A DNA stretch of 64,000 nucleotides. It comes from G965197555 sp965197555 (GTDB lineage Bacteria; Chloroflexota; Dehalococcoidia; Lucifugimonadales; UBA3495). Position 1 is the stretch's first letter. Every line of letters begins with the position of its first letter. Below the pieces are notes generated by a model. It saw only the letters and a list, made by a program, of their open reading frames with translations. It did no database searches and was not told where the DNA came from. The stretch spans positions 3,472,001 to 3,536,000 of the forward strand of contig OZ240213.1 of assembly GCA_965197555.1 (NCBI GenBank). Direction: 5' to 3'. Below, piece by piece: positions 1 through 9,352 of this stretch. Both the position numbers and the translations under genes were made by a program.

Positions 1-331
1 CGCTGTGATCGAAGTGGAGATGGGACAGAACTACCGCATAAATATCCTTTGGAGTTAGACCCATTGCCTTTAGGCCTTTGAGGAGCCGGCTGGGCACCAA
101 GCCCAGACTTTCTTTATCGTTGTCGGCGTCTTTCGACCCGACCCCGGTGTCGACCAGTACGTTCCTACCGCATACTTGGAGTAACAAACAGTTCAGCCCC
201 AGGGTCATGCGATTCTTTCGATCGGTTGCTACGTTGTTTTCCCAGGCGATTTTCGGAATTTGGCCAAACATTGAGCCGCCGTCGAACTTGATGACCCCGT
301 CGCTAATTACCTTGACAGCCGTCGACATCAT
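1..331 (-). CDS. Metallo-beta-lactamase-fold hydrolase, N-terminal part (gene runs off the window edge)
   Basis: About 110 residues can be read from an ATG-ATG start at 331, with GAGGG about 12 bases upstream. The N-terminal half has the beta-strand pattern of MBL-fold enzymes, a strand ending LVDTGVG, and at the very edge SHLHFDHS, the first zinc-binding motif (HxHxDH). The second half with the remaining metal ligands is outside the window. The family includes lactonases, glyoxalase II and other hydrolases; substrate cannot be told from this fragment. The fold is clear and the function is open. Confidence 0.8.
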   Translation of the reverse strand, partial: MMSTAVKVISDGVIKFDGGSMFGQIPKIAWENNVATDRKNRMTLGLNCLLLQVCGRNVLVDTGVGSKDADNDKESLGLVPSRLLKGLKAMGLTPKDIYAVVLSHLHFDHS

Positions 332-927
332 GATAACCCCCAAACCCTCATGCATAAATTTGCAACAACCCACTCCCCGTCGAAGCTGCGCCCGTGGCAG
401 TATCTGTATTAGGATTGAAGAGATTCCGAGAACCAGAAAAAATTAATAATTACGATGCGCTGATAGATGCAGGAGTAATATAGAACCTGCCGGGTACTTC
501 ACTTCGCGAGGACTTGGCTGCATGTGACCGCTTAATTCCTCTAGACCTCCTCTCTCTTAATAAGATGTGATCGTCCGCCTATGAAACCATGCACCCCAAG
601 GAATAAGCCATAACAACATAATGGGTGACCGACGGACATTGTCAGGCGTAAACACCTGTGTTATTAATGGAATTTAAGAAATATAACAGTTTTTTTTTAA
701 AATATCAACAACTAAAAATATCAAAACTGAAAATGCGATAATACTGCAAGGTTTTGACTCCCTGATTCTAAGGCTGTTAATTTCATCACGCCCTCCCTCC
801 TTCTCTCCACCGTCTGTCCGCAGGTAGGTACGTGGGAAAATGCTATACTACCGGCGCCGGCGCGGTGGACGGCGACTATCGCCGTTGTACAATGCGACCG
901 GCCGGGGAATTGGGTAGAGGTGCACCT
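332..927. other. Intergenic region between divergent genes, A+T-rich in the middle
   Basis: About 600 bases separate the MBL gene (minus) from the DUF1800 gene (plus). No reading frame with family features and no tRNA-like fold was seen. Positions 670-725 are strongly A+T-rich, including a run of nine T, and differ from the GC-rich surroundings. This would fit promoter DNA for the divergent pair, but no clear -35/-10 pair was recognised. Confidence 0.5.
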
Positions 928-2319
928 ATGCCGGGAACCGACTTGGCTCTGATCGCTCACTTGATGCGCCGAGCGGGATTTGGCGCGACCCGGCCTGAAT
1001 TAGACCACTACCTGGCCCGGGGATACGAGGCCACGGTGGAGAATTTGCTGCACCCCAAAGATGTTTCACTTCCCGACGAGGACATAGTCCGACGTTATCA
1101 CGTGGACCAGAACAGCTTAATGCTCATCGAGAGCGCGCAGGCTTACTGGCTCTACCGCATGATCAATACTAGGAACCCCCTGGAAGAGAAAATGACCCTG
1201 TTCTGGCACGGCCTTTTCGCCACAGCGTACGGGAAGCTGAACCACGCCAAGGCGGTGGTCAATCAAACAAATACCTTCCGGCGTGTCGGTCTCGGCTCCT
1301 TCCAAAGCTTACTTGTGGAGCTGTCCCGCGACCCGGCCATGATCTTCTGGCTGGATAACAAGGATAACCACAAAGATGCGCCGAACGAGAACTACGGTAG
1401 AGAGCTCCTTGAGCTCTTCTCAATGGGCATAGGCAACTATACCGAGGACGATGTCAAAGCCTGCGCCCGAGCATTCACGGGGTGGACAATCGCCAATGCC
1501 GACTACATGAGCATCAGAGCCTCTCGGGACTCGGTATGGCCCCATGGCCGGTTGGACTGGCAATTTGCTTACCAGCCTGAGGACCACGACGGGGACACCA
1601 AGACCTTTCTCGGCCAAACCGGCGCCTTTAATGGCGAGGACATCATCGACATCGTCTGTCAGCAACCAGCGACCGCATGGTTCATCGCCGGCAAGTTGTA
1701 CAGATTCTTCGTCGCCGACGAACCGGACGAAACAGCGATTCAGATCCTGGCCGACGAGTTTCAAGACAGTGGCGGGGACATCCGATCCGTGATGCGCCGA
1801 CTGTTCCTTTCGGATTTCTTCAAGGCAGAGAAAGCCCGCTTCGCTAGAGTCAAGAGCCCTGCGGAGTTGGTAGCCGGTACCGCCAGGCTAGCTGGCAGCT
1901 ACAGCTCTACCAGTTGGGACATAGTGGAACGGGCTGCTGAGGCCAACTTCATGGGCCAGGAGGTGTTGAACCCTCCCACGGTTGAAGGCTGGCACACCGG
2001 CAACGAGTGGGTCGATACCGGCACCCTGGTAGAGCGTGTCAATGCAGCGGCCGAAGAGATCGGAGACCCCAGCCAGCCGGGGGTCCAGGCTATCATTCAC
2101 AGGATCAGGGCTATTGACCCGGTGATTACCCCCGCCAACATGGTGGAGGCCTGTCTGGACCAGCTTGGCGCCTTCCAGGTCTCCGAGAGCACCCGGAATG
2201 AGCTGACGCGTTACGCTGAAGCACTGGGCGACTTGAAATTCGATCAGACCGGGTCAGAGCAAAGGGTCGCCGAGATGCTCCAGTTGATGGTGTCCACCCG
2301 AGAGTACCAAATGGCCTGA
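928..2319 (+). CDS. DUF1800 family protein
   Basis: The 463-residue product matches the DUF1800 family (PF08811): an early LMRRAGFGAT segment, the LFWHGLFAT segment, the RELLELFSMG block and the YTEDDVKACARAFTGW block, all conserved in order. The family is widespread in Planctomycetes, Proteobacteria and Chloroflexi, is often encoded next to a DUF1501 protein and has no established reaction. No DUF1501 partner is present; the next gene is an NHL-repeat protein. I chose the ATG at 928, which has AGAGG seven bases upstream and starts at the family's N-terminus; an upstream in-frame start at 832 adds 32 residues with no family character. No signal peptide was seen. Confidence 0.85.
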   Translation: MPGTDLALIAHLMRRAGFGATRPELDHYLARGYEATVENLLHPKDVSLPDEDIVRRYHVDQNSLMLIESAQAYWLYRMINTRNPLEEKMTLFWHGLFATAYGKLNHAKAVVNQTNTFRRVGLGSFQSLLVELSRDPAMIFWLDNKDNHKDAPNENYGRELLELFSMGIGNYTEDDVKACARAFTGWTIANADYMSIRASRDSVWPHGRLDWQFAYQPEDHDGDTKTFLGQTGAFNGEDIIDIVCQQPATAWFIAGKLYRFFVADEPDETAIQILADEFQDSGGDIRSVMRRLFLSDFFKAEKARFARVKSPAELVAGTARLAGSYSSTSWDIVERAAEANFMGQEVLNPPTVEGWHTGNEWVDTGTLVERVNAAAEEIGDPSQPGVQAIIHRIRAIDPVITPANMVEACLDQLGAFQVSESTRNELTRYAEALGDLKFDQTGSEQRVAEMLQLMVSTREYQMA

Positions 2320-2391
2320 TGTTGCGCTCAACCTTTGGTTTAACCCGTTCTGAGAACAGATGGTTCACTATGTTTACCAGGTGCCTCACAG

Positions 2392-3411
2392 ATGACGATA
2401 GCAGCTACTTTCACCTATAGCCACACCGTCGGGTTCCTAGCCAACCAGGGTAGAGGCTTCAACAACCCGATTGATGTGGCGCTGGATTCGGAAGGTGTGC
2501 TCTATGTGTTGAACCGGGGCGGGCCTGAGTTGGGTGTTCGATTGGCCTACAAGCGGGTCACCATTTGCACCGTTGACCAGGAATACTTAGGGGAGTTCTG
2601 CACCGGCGGTATGGATGACGGCGAGCTATGGTGGCCCAGCGCGCTGGCTTTCGATAGTAAAGACCGCCTATACATCGCCGACGAATTCCTACAGAGGGTA
2701 TGCCAATTTAGCAAGGAAGGCCAACTCCTGTGCCAGTGGGGCACCGAGGGGTCAGATGACGGCCAGTTCAACCGCCCCTCGGCCATAGCCGTTGACTCAG
2801 AGGATGTGCTGTACGTAACGGATAGCATGAACCACCGGGTCCAGAAATTCACTGGTGACGGTAGATTCATTGGGAAATGGGGACAGCCCGGGGATGGCGC
2901 AGGCCAGTTCAATATGCCGTGGGGAATAGCAGTGGATAACCACGGGGATGTGTATGTGGCCGACTGGCGCAACGACCGCGTCCAGAAGTTCGACCCCACA
3001 GGGACCTTCCTGAACGAATGGGGCCGACCTGGGGATGATGAGGGACAGTTTCATCGTCCCTCGGGCGTGGCGGTTGACAGCGACGGCATGATCTACGTCG
3101 CTGATTGGGGCAATGAGCGCGTGCAGGTGCTGAGCCCCGACGGAAGGGTGCTAGCTGTATTACGAGGTGCCTCAGAGGAGCCTCAGTGGGCCACCGATTA
3201 CTTCCTGGCCAACCCTGACGAGGCGGCTGCGAGACAGCAAGCGAACCTTGAGCCGGTTCTGGACCCGCCAGCGGAATCCAACCGGGAAGAGTCAGCCAAT
3301 ATAGAAAAGCTGCTCTGGGGTCCCACGGCGGTGAAGGTCGACAACCACGGCAGGATCTACATCGTAGACAGCTGCCGCCACCGGTTGCAGATTTACTCTA
3401 ACGCAGGTTAG
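2392..3411 (+). CDS. NHL-repeat beta-propeller protein
   Basis: The 339-residue product is built from about five to six NHL repeats. Successive copies of a pattern like GQFNRPSAIAVDS, then VYVADWRNDRVQKF, then W/G turns run across residues 20-240, and one more lies at the C-terminus (GPTAVKVDNHGRIYIVDS). NHL repeats form six-bladed propellers that bind proteins, RNA or ligands or act as lyases and lactonases. No signal peptide or extra catalytic domain is visible. It follows the DUF1800 gene by 72 bases on the same strand and may share its transcript. The fold is clear, the role unknown. Confidence 0.85.
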   Translation: MTIAATFTYSHTVGFLANQGRGFNNPIDVALDSEGVLYVLNRGGPELGVRLAYKRVTICTVDQEYLGEFCTGGMDDGELWWPSALAFDSKDRLYIADEFLQRVCQFSKEGQLLCQWGTEGSDDGQFNRPSAIAVDSEDVLYVTDSMNHRVQKFTGDGRFIGKWGQPGDGAGQFNMPWGIAVDNHGDVYVADWRNDRVQKFDPTGTFLNEWGRPGDDEGQFHRPSGVAVDSDGMIYVADWGNERVQVLSPDGRVLAVLRGASEEPQWATDYFLANPDEAAARQQANLEPVLDPPAESNREESANIEKLLWGPTAVKVDNHGRIYIVDSCRHRLQIYSNAG

Positions 3412-3420
3412 CACCAGCTT

Positions 3421-5127
3421 CTAACTCGCCTGCTTCTGTCCGCGCTCTATCCTCGCCCAAGAGTCCCGGAGCGAAACCGTCCGGTTGAACACCAGTGCAC
3501 CCGGGGCAGAGTCCACCGAGTCTACACAAAAGTAGCCCAAGCGCTCGAACTGGTACTGCGCTCCGGGTGCAGCGCAGTCCAGGCTGGGCTCGACCCGGCA
3601 GGAGGCGAGGCTCTCCAAAGAATGGGGGTTAAGATGGGCCTTGAAATCGGTGCCGTCGGTTTCGTCATAGGGGTCAGGATTCAAGAACAGGCGATCATAT
3701 AGGCGCACTTCAGCCTGGAGGGCATGACGCTCCGACACCCAATGGAGAGTGCCTCGTACCTGGCGTCCATCGACGGAGGATCCGCCACGCGTTTCTGGGT
3801 CGTAGGTGCAATGTAGCTCAACCACCTCTCCGGTTGCTTCATCCTTGACCACATCGACACAGGTGACATAGTAGGCCCGCCTGAGCCTTACCTCGCGGCC
3901 TGGGGCCAACCGGAAATACCCTCTGGGTGGGTCCTCTCGGAAATCGTCCCGCTCTATATATACTACCTTGGAGAATGGGACCTTTCGCGACCCCATTTTG
4001 GGTGGGTCATCAGGGAAGTAGGGGACGTCCAGCTCCTCCTCTTGGTCCTCAGGATAGTTGTCGATGACGACGCGCAACGGGCGCAACACCGCCATAACCC
4101 TGGGTACCTTCTGGTTCAGGTCGTCCCTGATGCTATGCTCCAGCAGAGCTATATCCACCAGGGTATCCCTCTTGGCCACGCCAACCCTATCGCAGAAGTC
4201 GCGAATGGCCTCTGGGGTGTAGCCACGCCGCCTCAGCCCTGACAGGGTCGGCATTCGCGGATCGTCCCATCCTGGAACGTATCTCCCTTCCACCAACTCA
4301 ATCAACCTTCGTTTGCTCAGGATAGTATAGGTGAGGTTCAATCGCGCGAACTCAATCTGTTGAGGGTGAAAGATCTGCAGAGAGTCTAGAAACCAGTCGT
4401 AGAGAGGGCGGTGGTCTTCGAACTCCAACGTGCAGATGGAGTGGGTCACGCCTTCGATGGAGTCAGATTGCCCGTGGGTGAAATCGTACATGGGGTAGAT
4501 GCACCATTCGTCGCCAGTCCTGTGATGAGTAGCCCGGAGGATGCGGTACATCACCGGGTCCCGCATGTTTAGGTTCGGTGACCCCATGTCGATCTTGGCC
4601 CGGAGGACACAGGCACCGTCGGGAAACTCCCTGGCGCGCATCCGCTCAAACAGGTCCAGGTTTTCCTCCACCGAGCGGTCCCTATAAGGACTATTCCTGC
4701 CGGCGCTGGTCAACGTCCCCCGATACTCCCTGATTTCCTCAGCGGTCAGGTCGCACACGTAGGCCAGACCCTGCTTGATTAGCTGCACCGCGTACTGGTA
4801 AAGCTGCTCGAAATAGTCCGACGCGTAGCACAGGTGCTCACCCCAGTCCCAACCTAGCCAACGCACGTCTTCCTGGATGGAGTCGACGTATTCCGTCTCC
4901 TCCTTGGTGGGATTGGTGTCGTCATACCTCAGGTGACAGACGCCGCCAAACTCAGACGCAACGCCAAAATTGAGGCACACCGACTTGGCGTGTCCGATAT
5001 GGAGGTAACCATTGGGCTCGGGAGGGAACCGGGTAATTACTCGGCCCTCGTATTTGGAGGACCTTTGGTCTTCAGCAACTATGGTGCGAATAAAGTCTGC
5101 TGGGGTGTTGGTTTCACTAGAGGCCAT
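3421..5127 (-). CDS. glnS: Glutaminyl-tRNA synthetase
   Basis: Class Ic aminoacyl-tRNA synthetase that charges tRNA-Gln directly with glutamine. The 568-residue product shows the HIGH motif (HIGH, residues 43-46, within PEPNGYLHIGH), the KMSKS-type loop SKRRL at 271-275, and a C-terminal beta-barrel anticodon-binding region, so it is complete for the family. The ATG at 5127 is preceded by AAGGAGG nine bases upstream; a longer in-frame start at 5214 adds 29 unrelated residues. It lies directly downstream of gltX on the same strand. Many bacteria lack GlnRS and make Gln-tRNA by amidation, so its presence beside gltX is notable. Confidence 0.96.
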   Translation of the reverse strand: MASSETNTPADFIRTIVAEDQRSSKYEGRVITRFPPEPNGYLHIGHAKSVCLNFGVASEFGGVCHLRYDDTNPTKEETEYVDSIQEDVRWLGWDWGEHLCYASDYFEQLYQYAVQLIKQGLAYVCDLTAEEIREYRGTLTSAGRNSPYRDRSVEENLDLFERMRAREFPDGACVLRAKIDMGSPNLNMRDPVMYRILRATHHRTGDEWCIYPMYDFTHGQSDSIEGVTHSICTLEFEDHRPLYDWFLDSLQIFHPQQIEFARLNLTYTILSKRRLIELVEGRYVPGWDDPRMPTLSGLRRRGYTPEAIRDFCDRVGVAKRDTLVDIALLEHSIRDDLNQKVPRVMAVLRPLRVVIDNYPEDQEEELDVPYFPDDPPKMGSRKVPFSKVVYIERDDFREDPPRGYFRLAPGREVRLRRAYYVTCVDVVKDEATGEVVELHCTYDPETRGGSSVDGRQVRGTLHWVSERHALQAEVRLYDRLFLNPDPYDETDGTDFKAHLNPHSLESLASCRVEPSLDCAAPGAQYQFERLGYFCVDSVDSAPGALVFNRTVSLRDSWARIERGQKQAS

Positions 5128-5228
5128 ATCGCAGGGCCTCCTTGGTGCATTTGAAGTACAGGTATTTAGCTGTGCTGCCCGGTCGAGTTTAGAGGCATTT
5201 GCTCGACCCATCAAGAGCAGCTAGGAGT

Positions 5229-6689
5229 TTAGTCCAATTGCGACATAGCGGATTCGACTCGGCCCAGCACTCTTTCCCGTCCCAACACTTCCAATGTCTC
5301 GAACAAGGGCGGTGAAGCAGAGCGGCCGGTGGCGGCCACTCGCAACACACCGAAGAACTGGCGGGGCGAAAGGTCCAAGCGCTGAGCGGTGGCCCGTAAT
5401 AACTCTTCCAAAGCCTGGTGGGTAAATTCTGATAATGCGCCAAGTTCCCCTCGGGCAGCGTCCAAAGCGGATCGAGTGGCCTTCTTGTCCATCCCCTTTT
5501 GCACTAGATCACCGTTTTCGACATGCAAGTGGTCTTGAAAGAAGTAAGAGGTTATCTCCGCCGAGTCGGACAGGAGCTTGAGCCTCTCCTGGACCAGAGG
5601 CACGATGCGGGCCAAATAGTCTCGGTCCACAGGAAGTAGCTGAGGTTCCAAGTCTCGTTCCATGTAGGCCAGCATCCGATCAGTGAGGGCCTCTGTTGAA
5701 AGCTGACGAATGTATTGCCCGTTCATCCACATCAACCGGTCGCTATCGAAGATTGCTGCAGACTTGGTGATGCGCTCCAAGGAAAAATTATCTACCACTA
5801 CGTCGGTCCCCATAAGGTCCGACTTATCGTCCAAGGACCACCCCAATAGAACTAGAAAATTCCAAACAGCTTCAGGCAAATATCCAGCATCCCGGTAGTC
5901 CTGAACGGGGGTGGCGCCGTGCCGCTTGGAAAGCTTAGCCCGGTCTGGACCCAATATCATGGGGAGATGCCCAAATTGGGGCGGCGGCAGACTTAAAGCA
6001 TGGTAGAGTTGCAGGTGCCGAGGGGTGCTGGGCAGCCACTCCTCAGCCCTCAAAACATGGCTGATCTTCATGCTGTGATCGTCGGCTACCACAGCCAGGT
6101 GATAGGTGGGGAACCCATCGGACTTCAGGATCACAAAGTCGTCCAGCAGATCATTCTGCCACTCAACTCGTCCGCGGATCAGATCGTGGACCTCCGTGAC
6201 GCCTTCAGTGGGCATCGCAAAGCGTATCACCGAAGGGCCGCCCCGGCTCTTTAACTCATCAGCTTGCTCTCGCGTTAAGTGACGGCAGCGACGATCATAC
6301 CCCGAGGGATCATTCCGCTGTTGCTGCTCCCGCCGCATCTCATCCAGCCGCTCCCGAGTGCAGTAGCAGCGATAGGCGTGGCCACTCCGGATCAGCCCCT
6401 CCGCCAACTCCTGGTATGCGGACAGCCGTTCCGACTGGAAGTAGGGCCCGAACGGACCACCCACCCTTGGACCTTCGTCCCAGTCGATGTCCAACCACTC
6501 CAGGCCGTCCAGAATGGCGTCTACGGCCTCAGGGACCAACCTTTCTTGGTCGGTATCTTCAATTCGGACTATGAACTTTCCGCCATGGTGCCTGGCGAAG
6601 AGCCAGTTAAACAAAGCGGTACGAATATTGCCGATGTGCGGCAGCCCGGTAGGACTGGGCGCGAACCTTACGCGGACTTGTTCAGCCAC
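5229..6689 (-). CDS. gltX: Glutamyl-tRNA synthetase
   Basis: Charges tRNA-Glu with glutamate. The 486 residues are a normal length. Visible motifs are the HIGH signature (HIGN, 18-21), a Cys-x-Cys ... Cys-x-His zinc-type insertion (C108, C110, C135, H137) and KLSKRHG at 252-258, followed by the helical anticodon-binding domain. The gene starts 4 bases after the stop of the upstream pseudouridine synthase, so the two are probably co-transcribed, with glnS behind. Because a dedicated GlnRS is encoded next door, this enzyme is expected to be specific for tRNA-Glu; that is inference. Confidence 0.96.
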   Translation of the reverse strand: MAEQVRVRFAPSPTGLPHIGNIRTALFNWLFARHHGGKFIVRIEDTDQERLVPEAVDAILDGLEWLDIDWDEGPRVGGPFGPYFQSERLSAYQELAEGLIRSGHAYRCYCTRERLDEMRREQQQRNDPSGYDRRCRHLTREQADELKSRGGPSVIRFAMPTEGVTEVHDLIRGRVEWQNDLLDDFVILKSDGFPTYHLAVVADDHSMKISHVLRAEEWLPSTPRHLQLYHALSLPPPQFGHLPMILGPDRAKLSKRHGATPVQDYRDAGYLPEAVWNFLVLLGWSLDDKSDLMGTDVVVDNFSLERITKSAAIFDSDRLMWMNGQYIRQLSTEALTDRMLAYMERDLEPQLLPVDRDYLARIVPLVQERLKLLSDSAEITSYFFQDHLHVENGDLVQKGMDKKATRSALDAARGELGALSEFTHQALEELLRATAQRLDLSPRQFFGVLRVAATGRSASPPLFETLEVLGRERVLGRVESAMSQLD

Positions 6690-6693
6690 CTCG

Positions 6694-7683
6694 TTACCCC
6701 CTGGAAGTCGGCGACAATTGTAACATGTTCCTAGTCTCAGACCGCTCCGCGCCCTCTTTCAAATCCGACAAGACGGATGCCAGCTCCTCCGGAAGGCCGG
6801 CGTGGAAATCCACTGGCTCACCGCCGTTGGGATGGCGAAATCCAAGGTGGTGTGCATGCAGAAATTGGCGGGCCAGAACAGCAGATGTTTTTCCGTACAC
6901 GCGATCCCCTAATATCGGGTGCCCTAGATAAGCCAGGTGGACCCTGATTTGATGGGTACGTCCGGTCTCAAGGTACAACTCCAGCAGACTGTAGCCATCA
7001 ATCCGTTCCAACACTCGATAATTGGTGCGGGCTTCACGACCGCCAACCGTCACTGCCATGCGTTTGCGGTTTCGGGGATCGCGACCGATGGGGGCCTCGA
7101 TGACACCTTGCTCGGGGTATAGCTGGCCCACGGCCAGAGCAAGATAACCTTTGGTAACTTCCCGGTCCTTGATTTGTTCCGATAATTCTTGATGAGACTG
7201 ATGAGTCTTCGCCACCACCATCAGCCCGGACGTGTCCTTGTCTAGTCGGTGCACAATGCCCGGGCGCAAATCACCGCTGATTCCCCGCAGGTCTGGACAC
7301 AAAGCCAGCATCGCGTTTACCAGAGTGCCGTCAGGATGGCCTGGACCGGGGTGGACCGATAGGCCGGCGGGCTTGTCGATCACAGCGACATCAGCATCCT
7401 GATATACCACGGTTATCGGCAACCACTGGGGGACGAGGTCCACCTTTCGCGGGGGAGGCACGGTCACTGAGACCCAGTCTCCGGCATGGACTCTCTGAGA
7501 CGGTTTGGCGGGATGGCCATTGACGGCAACGTGCCCCTGGGAGATGAGCCTTTGGATTTGGCTTCTTGTCTGCCCGGTATCCTGATCCACCAGAAATTGG
7601 TCCAGACGGTGGTAAGCACGGTCTGCCTGGTATTGTTTTCTTGAGCCAGCTTGCAGGGTCATGGCCAGTTGGCGCAGCGCCAC
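6694..7683 (-). CDS. rluD: RluA/RluD-family pseudouridine synthase
   Basis: Converts uridine to pseudouridine in RNA; RluD acts on 23S rRNA helix 69. The 329-residue product has an N-terminal S4 RNA-binding domain (about 25-75) and the catalytic RluA block HRLDKDTSG at 145-153 with Asp148 as nucleophile. The start is GTG at 7683, supported by AAGGA nine bases upstream. It follows lspA by 13 bases, an order (lspA-rluD) that is common in bacteria and supports the RluD assignment. The exact target uridine is not proven by sequence. Confidence 0.9.
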   Translation of the reverse strand: MALRQLAMTLQAGSRKQYQADRAYHRLDQFLVDQDTGQTRSQIQRLISQGHVAVNGHPAKPSQRVHAGDWVSVTVPPPRKVDLVPQWLPITVVYQDADVAVIDKPAGLSVHPGPGHPDGTLVNAMLALCPDLRGISGDLRPGIVHRLDKDTSGLMVVAKTHQSHQELSEQIKDREVTKGYLALAVGQLYPEQGVIEAPIGRDPRNRKRMAVTVGGREARTNYRVLERIDGYSLLELYLETGRTHQIRVHLAYLGHPILGDRVYGKTSAVLARQFLHAHHLGFRHPNGGEPVDFHAGLPEELASVLSDLKEGAERSETRNMLQLSPTSRG

Positions 7684-7696
7684 GCCGCGGCTTCCT

Positions 7697-8365
7697 TTAA
7701 CTCCGGTCCTCTATCCATTCCCGCACACCGCACGCCGAGCACCGCCATCCTTGGCGCCATGGCAGCATGTCGGCATCACAGATAGGACATAAGGTGTAGC
7801 TATAATGGAAGGCCGTCCCGTCTATCGGCACGGTTCCATCCCCGGCCATCGACTCCTTGGCCTTTCTTTGCCCCCGCTCGGTCTTCAGGAACAGCCAAGC
7901 GAGGAAGACCAGCCCTGTCACGATAGAAGCGTCGGCAAGATTGAACACCGGCCAGGCGCCAACATCCAGGAAGTCCGTCACGTGCCCCAGCCGGACCCGG
8001 TCCAATAGGTTGCCGACGGCACCGCCGAGCTGCAAACCTAGACTTAACCGCAGCAAGAAGCCAGGCCGGTGTTGGCTTCGGTAAATGAACACCAAGATCG
8101 TGACCCCCACAAACGATGCGAAGATCAAAGGAAAATTCTGGTCTTGGAACAGACCGAATGCGCTGCCGGTGTTGTAGGTGTGGGTAATGCGAAGGAAGCC
8201 TTCCCGGGGGAATGACTCGCCAAGAACTAGATAAGACTGTACCACGTACTTGGTAATTTGATCGATTACCAAGACTATCAGACCAAGCTGAAGGAGTATG
8301 AGGTCTCGGTAGATGGGAGGGCGTCGCGGAGAGGCGGTCCCTATGGTGTCACCTCGGTGCCCCAT
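7697..8365 (-). CDS. lspA: Prolipoprotein signal peptidase II with a C-terminal zinc-ribbon extension
   Basis: Membrane aspartyl peptidase that removes the signal peptide from lipoproteins. Residues 22-165 hold the four transmembrane segments and the family motifs: DQITKYVV (35-42), NTGSAFG (65-71), GNLLDRV with catalytic Asp122 and FNLADAS with catalytic Asp145. The protein is 222 residues, longer than the usual 150-170. The extra tail carries two CxxC knuckles (Cys193/196 and Cys209/212) spaced like a rubredoxin-type zinc ribbon. It starts an operon with rluD, gltX and glnS. Lipoprotein substrates are present in this window (positions 32788-34020 and 40857-41906). Confidence 0.93.
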   Translation of the reverse strand: MGHRGDTIGTASPRRPPIYRDLILLQLGLIVLVIDQITKYVVQSYLVLGESFPREGFLRITHTYNTGSAFGLFQDQNFPLIFASFVGVTILVFIYRSQHRPGFLLRLSLGLQLGGAVGNLLDRVRLGHVTDFLDVGAWPVFNLADASIVTGLVFLAWLFLKTERGQRKAKESMAGDGTVPIDGTAFHYSYTLCPICDADMLPWRQGWRCSACGVREWIEDRS

Positions 8366-8371
8366 TGGAGC

Positions 8372-9013
8372 TTAAGTAAGGTGCTCCGCGAAGAACCGGT
8401 TGATGCGGGGGCCAAGCTGGTCTTCGTAGCCCACCCAGTAATGGTCCGCCCCTTCAACTATGTGGCAGTCCGGCTCATTTTGGAAGGATGAAAGCACCGG
8501 TTCAAATTCGTCTGACTGGACCAGCTTGTCCCGGTCTCCTGAGATCAAGAACACAGGCTGCTTCCTTTTCCTCAACGGGGAGCTTTCCAATGCTCTGATT
8601 GGGGGAGAAATAAGAGCCACTGCTTTGGCGCTCTTTTGTAGTGCCTCGCTGCCCAAGACCACGGAAGCCCCGAAGGAGTAGCCAGCCAAGCCTACTCTGC
8701 GGGCGTTTACCCCAGGCCACGCCTTGATCAAGTCCAAGGCGGCCTTGGCCTCTTTATACTCCTGTTCTCCCTTGGTATGCTCCCCTTCGCTGGCTCCCAC
8801 ACCCCGAAAGTTGAATCGGAGAGTGACGATCCCCTGCTCCGCTAAAGCGAAACACACGCTCATCACGACATTGTTGTCCATGTTTCCCCCGAAGAGGGGG
8901 TGGGGATGGCATACGACCACTCCGGGCAGGCCGCTGGCCTCACCCTCAGGTTGGGCTACCACGCCCTCGAAGCTCAAACCGTCTGCTTTGAATGTCACCG
9001 CGCTCTGCCGCAT
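8372..9013 (-). CDS. Alpha/beta hydrolase (dienelactone hydrolase-like)
   Basis: The 213-residue product has the single-domain alpha/beta hydrolase layout: an early HPHPLFGGNMDN segment forming the oxyanion side, the nucleophile elbow GYSFGA with Ser113, an acidic residue in SGDRD (160-162) and the catalytic histidine in GADHYW (His191). This short subgroup is often annotated as an alpha/beta superfamily hydrolase with unknown substrate. The ATG at 9013 has GAGGAAAG close upstream and matches the family start; an earlier in-frame start at 9100 adds unrelated residues. It ends 7 bases before lspA and probably heads the same operon. Confidence 0.88.
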   Translation of the reverse strand: MRQSAVTFKADGLSFEGVVAQPEGEASGLPGVVVCHPHPLFGGNMDNNVVMSVCFALAEQGIVTLRFNFRGVGASEGEHTKGEQEYKEAKAALDLIKAWPGVNARRVGLAGYSFGASVVLGSEALQKSAKAVALISPPIRALESSPLRKRKQPVFLISGDRDKLVQSDEFEPVLSSFQNEPDCHIVEGADHYWVGYEDQLGPRINRFFAEHLT

Positions 9014-9100
9014 AGCTCTTTCCTCATCAACAGTCCTGTCATCATAGGAGACCCGTGGGGGTTTGGCAAGAAAACAATGGCCTGCCAACAGGGACTCCAC

Positions 9101-9352
9101 CTAACGCGAATCTCCCCGCTCGTCCTGGGGCTGTCGAAGGACCTCGTTCATGCTTCGACAAGCCTGTCCTGAACCTGCCGAAGGGCCTGTCCCAAGTCTA
9201 CCGAGGGCTCACCCCGAACGGACTTCCACGGACTCCGAGAATCAACAGCCCCAGGGCCTGTCAGTTACGAACTCGCAGACCGCTCCTTGCGGTAGTGCAG
9301 TCCTGGCAATGCTGCTAGAATGACGACAAAATCCCCTGGAACAGGAGGCCGA
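9101..9352. repeat. Intergenic repeat-rich segment with an 11-bp terminal inverted repeat
   Basis: The gap between the divergent hydrolase and aldolase genes holds CCTGGGGCTGT at 9124-9134 and its exact reverse complement at 9245-9255, bounding about 132 bases. Inside is a second inverted pair, CTGTCGAAG / CTTCGACAAG (9131-9165), and several degenerate GGGCCTGTC-like copies. This resembles dispersed palindromic intergenic repeats or a tiny non-autonomous element. No coding sequence and no clear target-site duplication were seen. Confidence 0.5.

Noticed and set aside
78..446. Plus-strand open frame of 122 codons
   Set aside because: It is antisense to the metallo-beta-lactamase-fold gene, has no family character and no ribosome-binding site.
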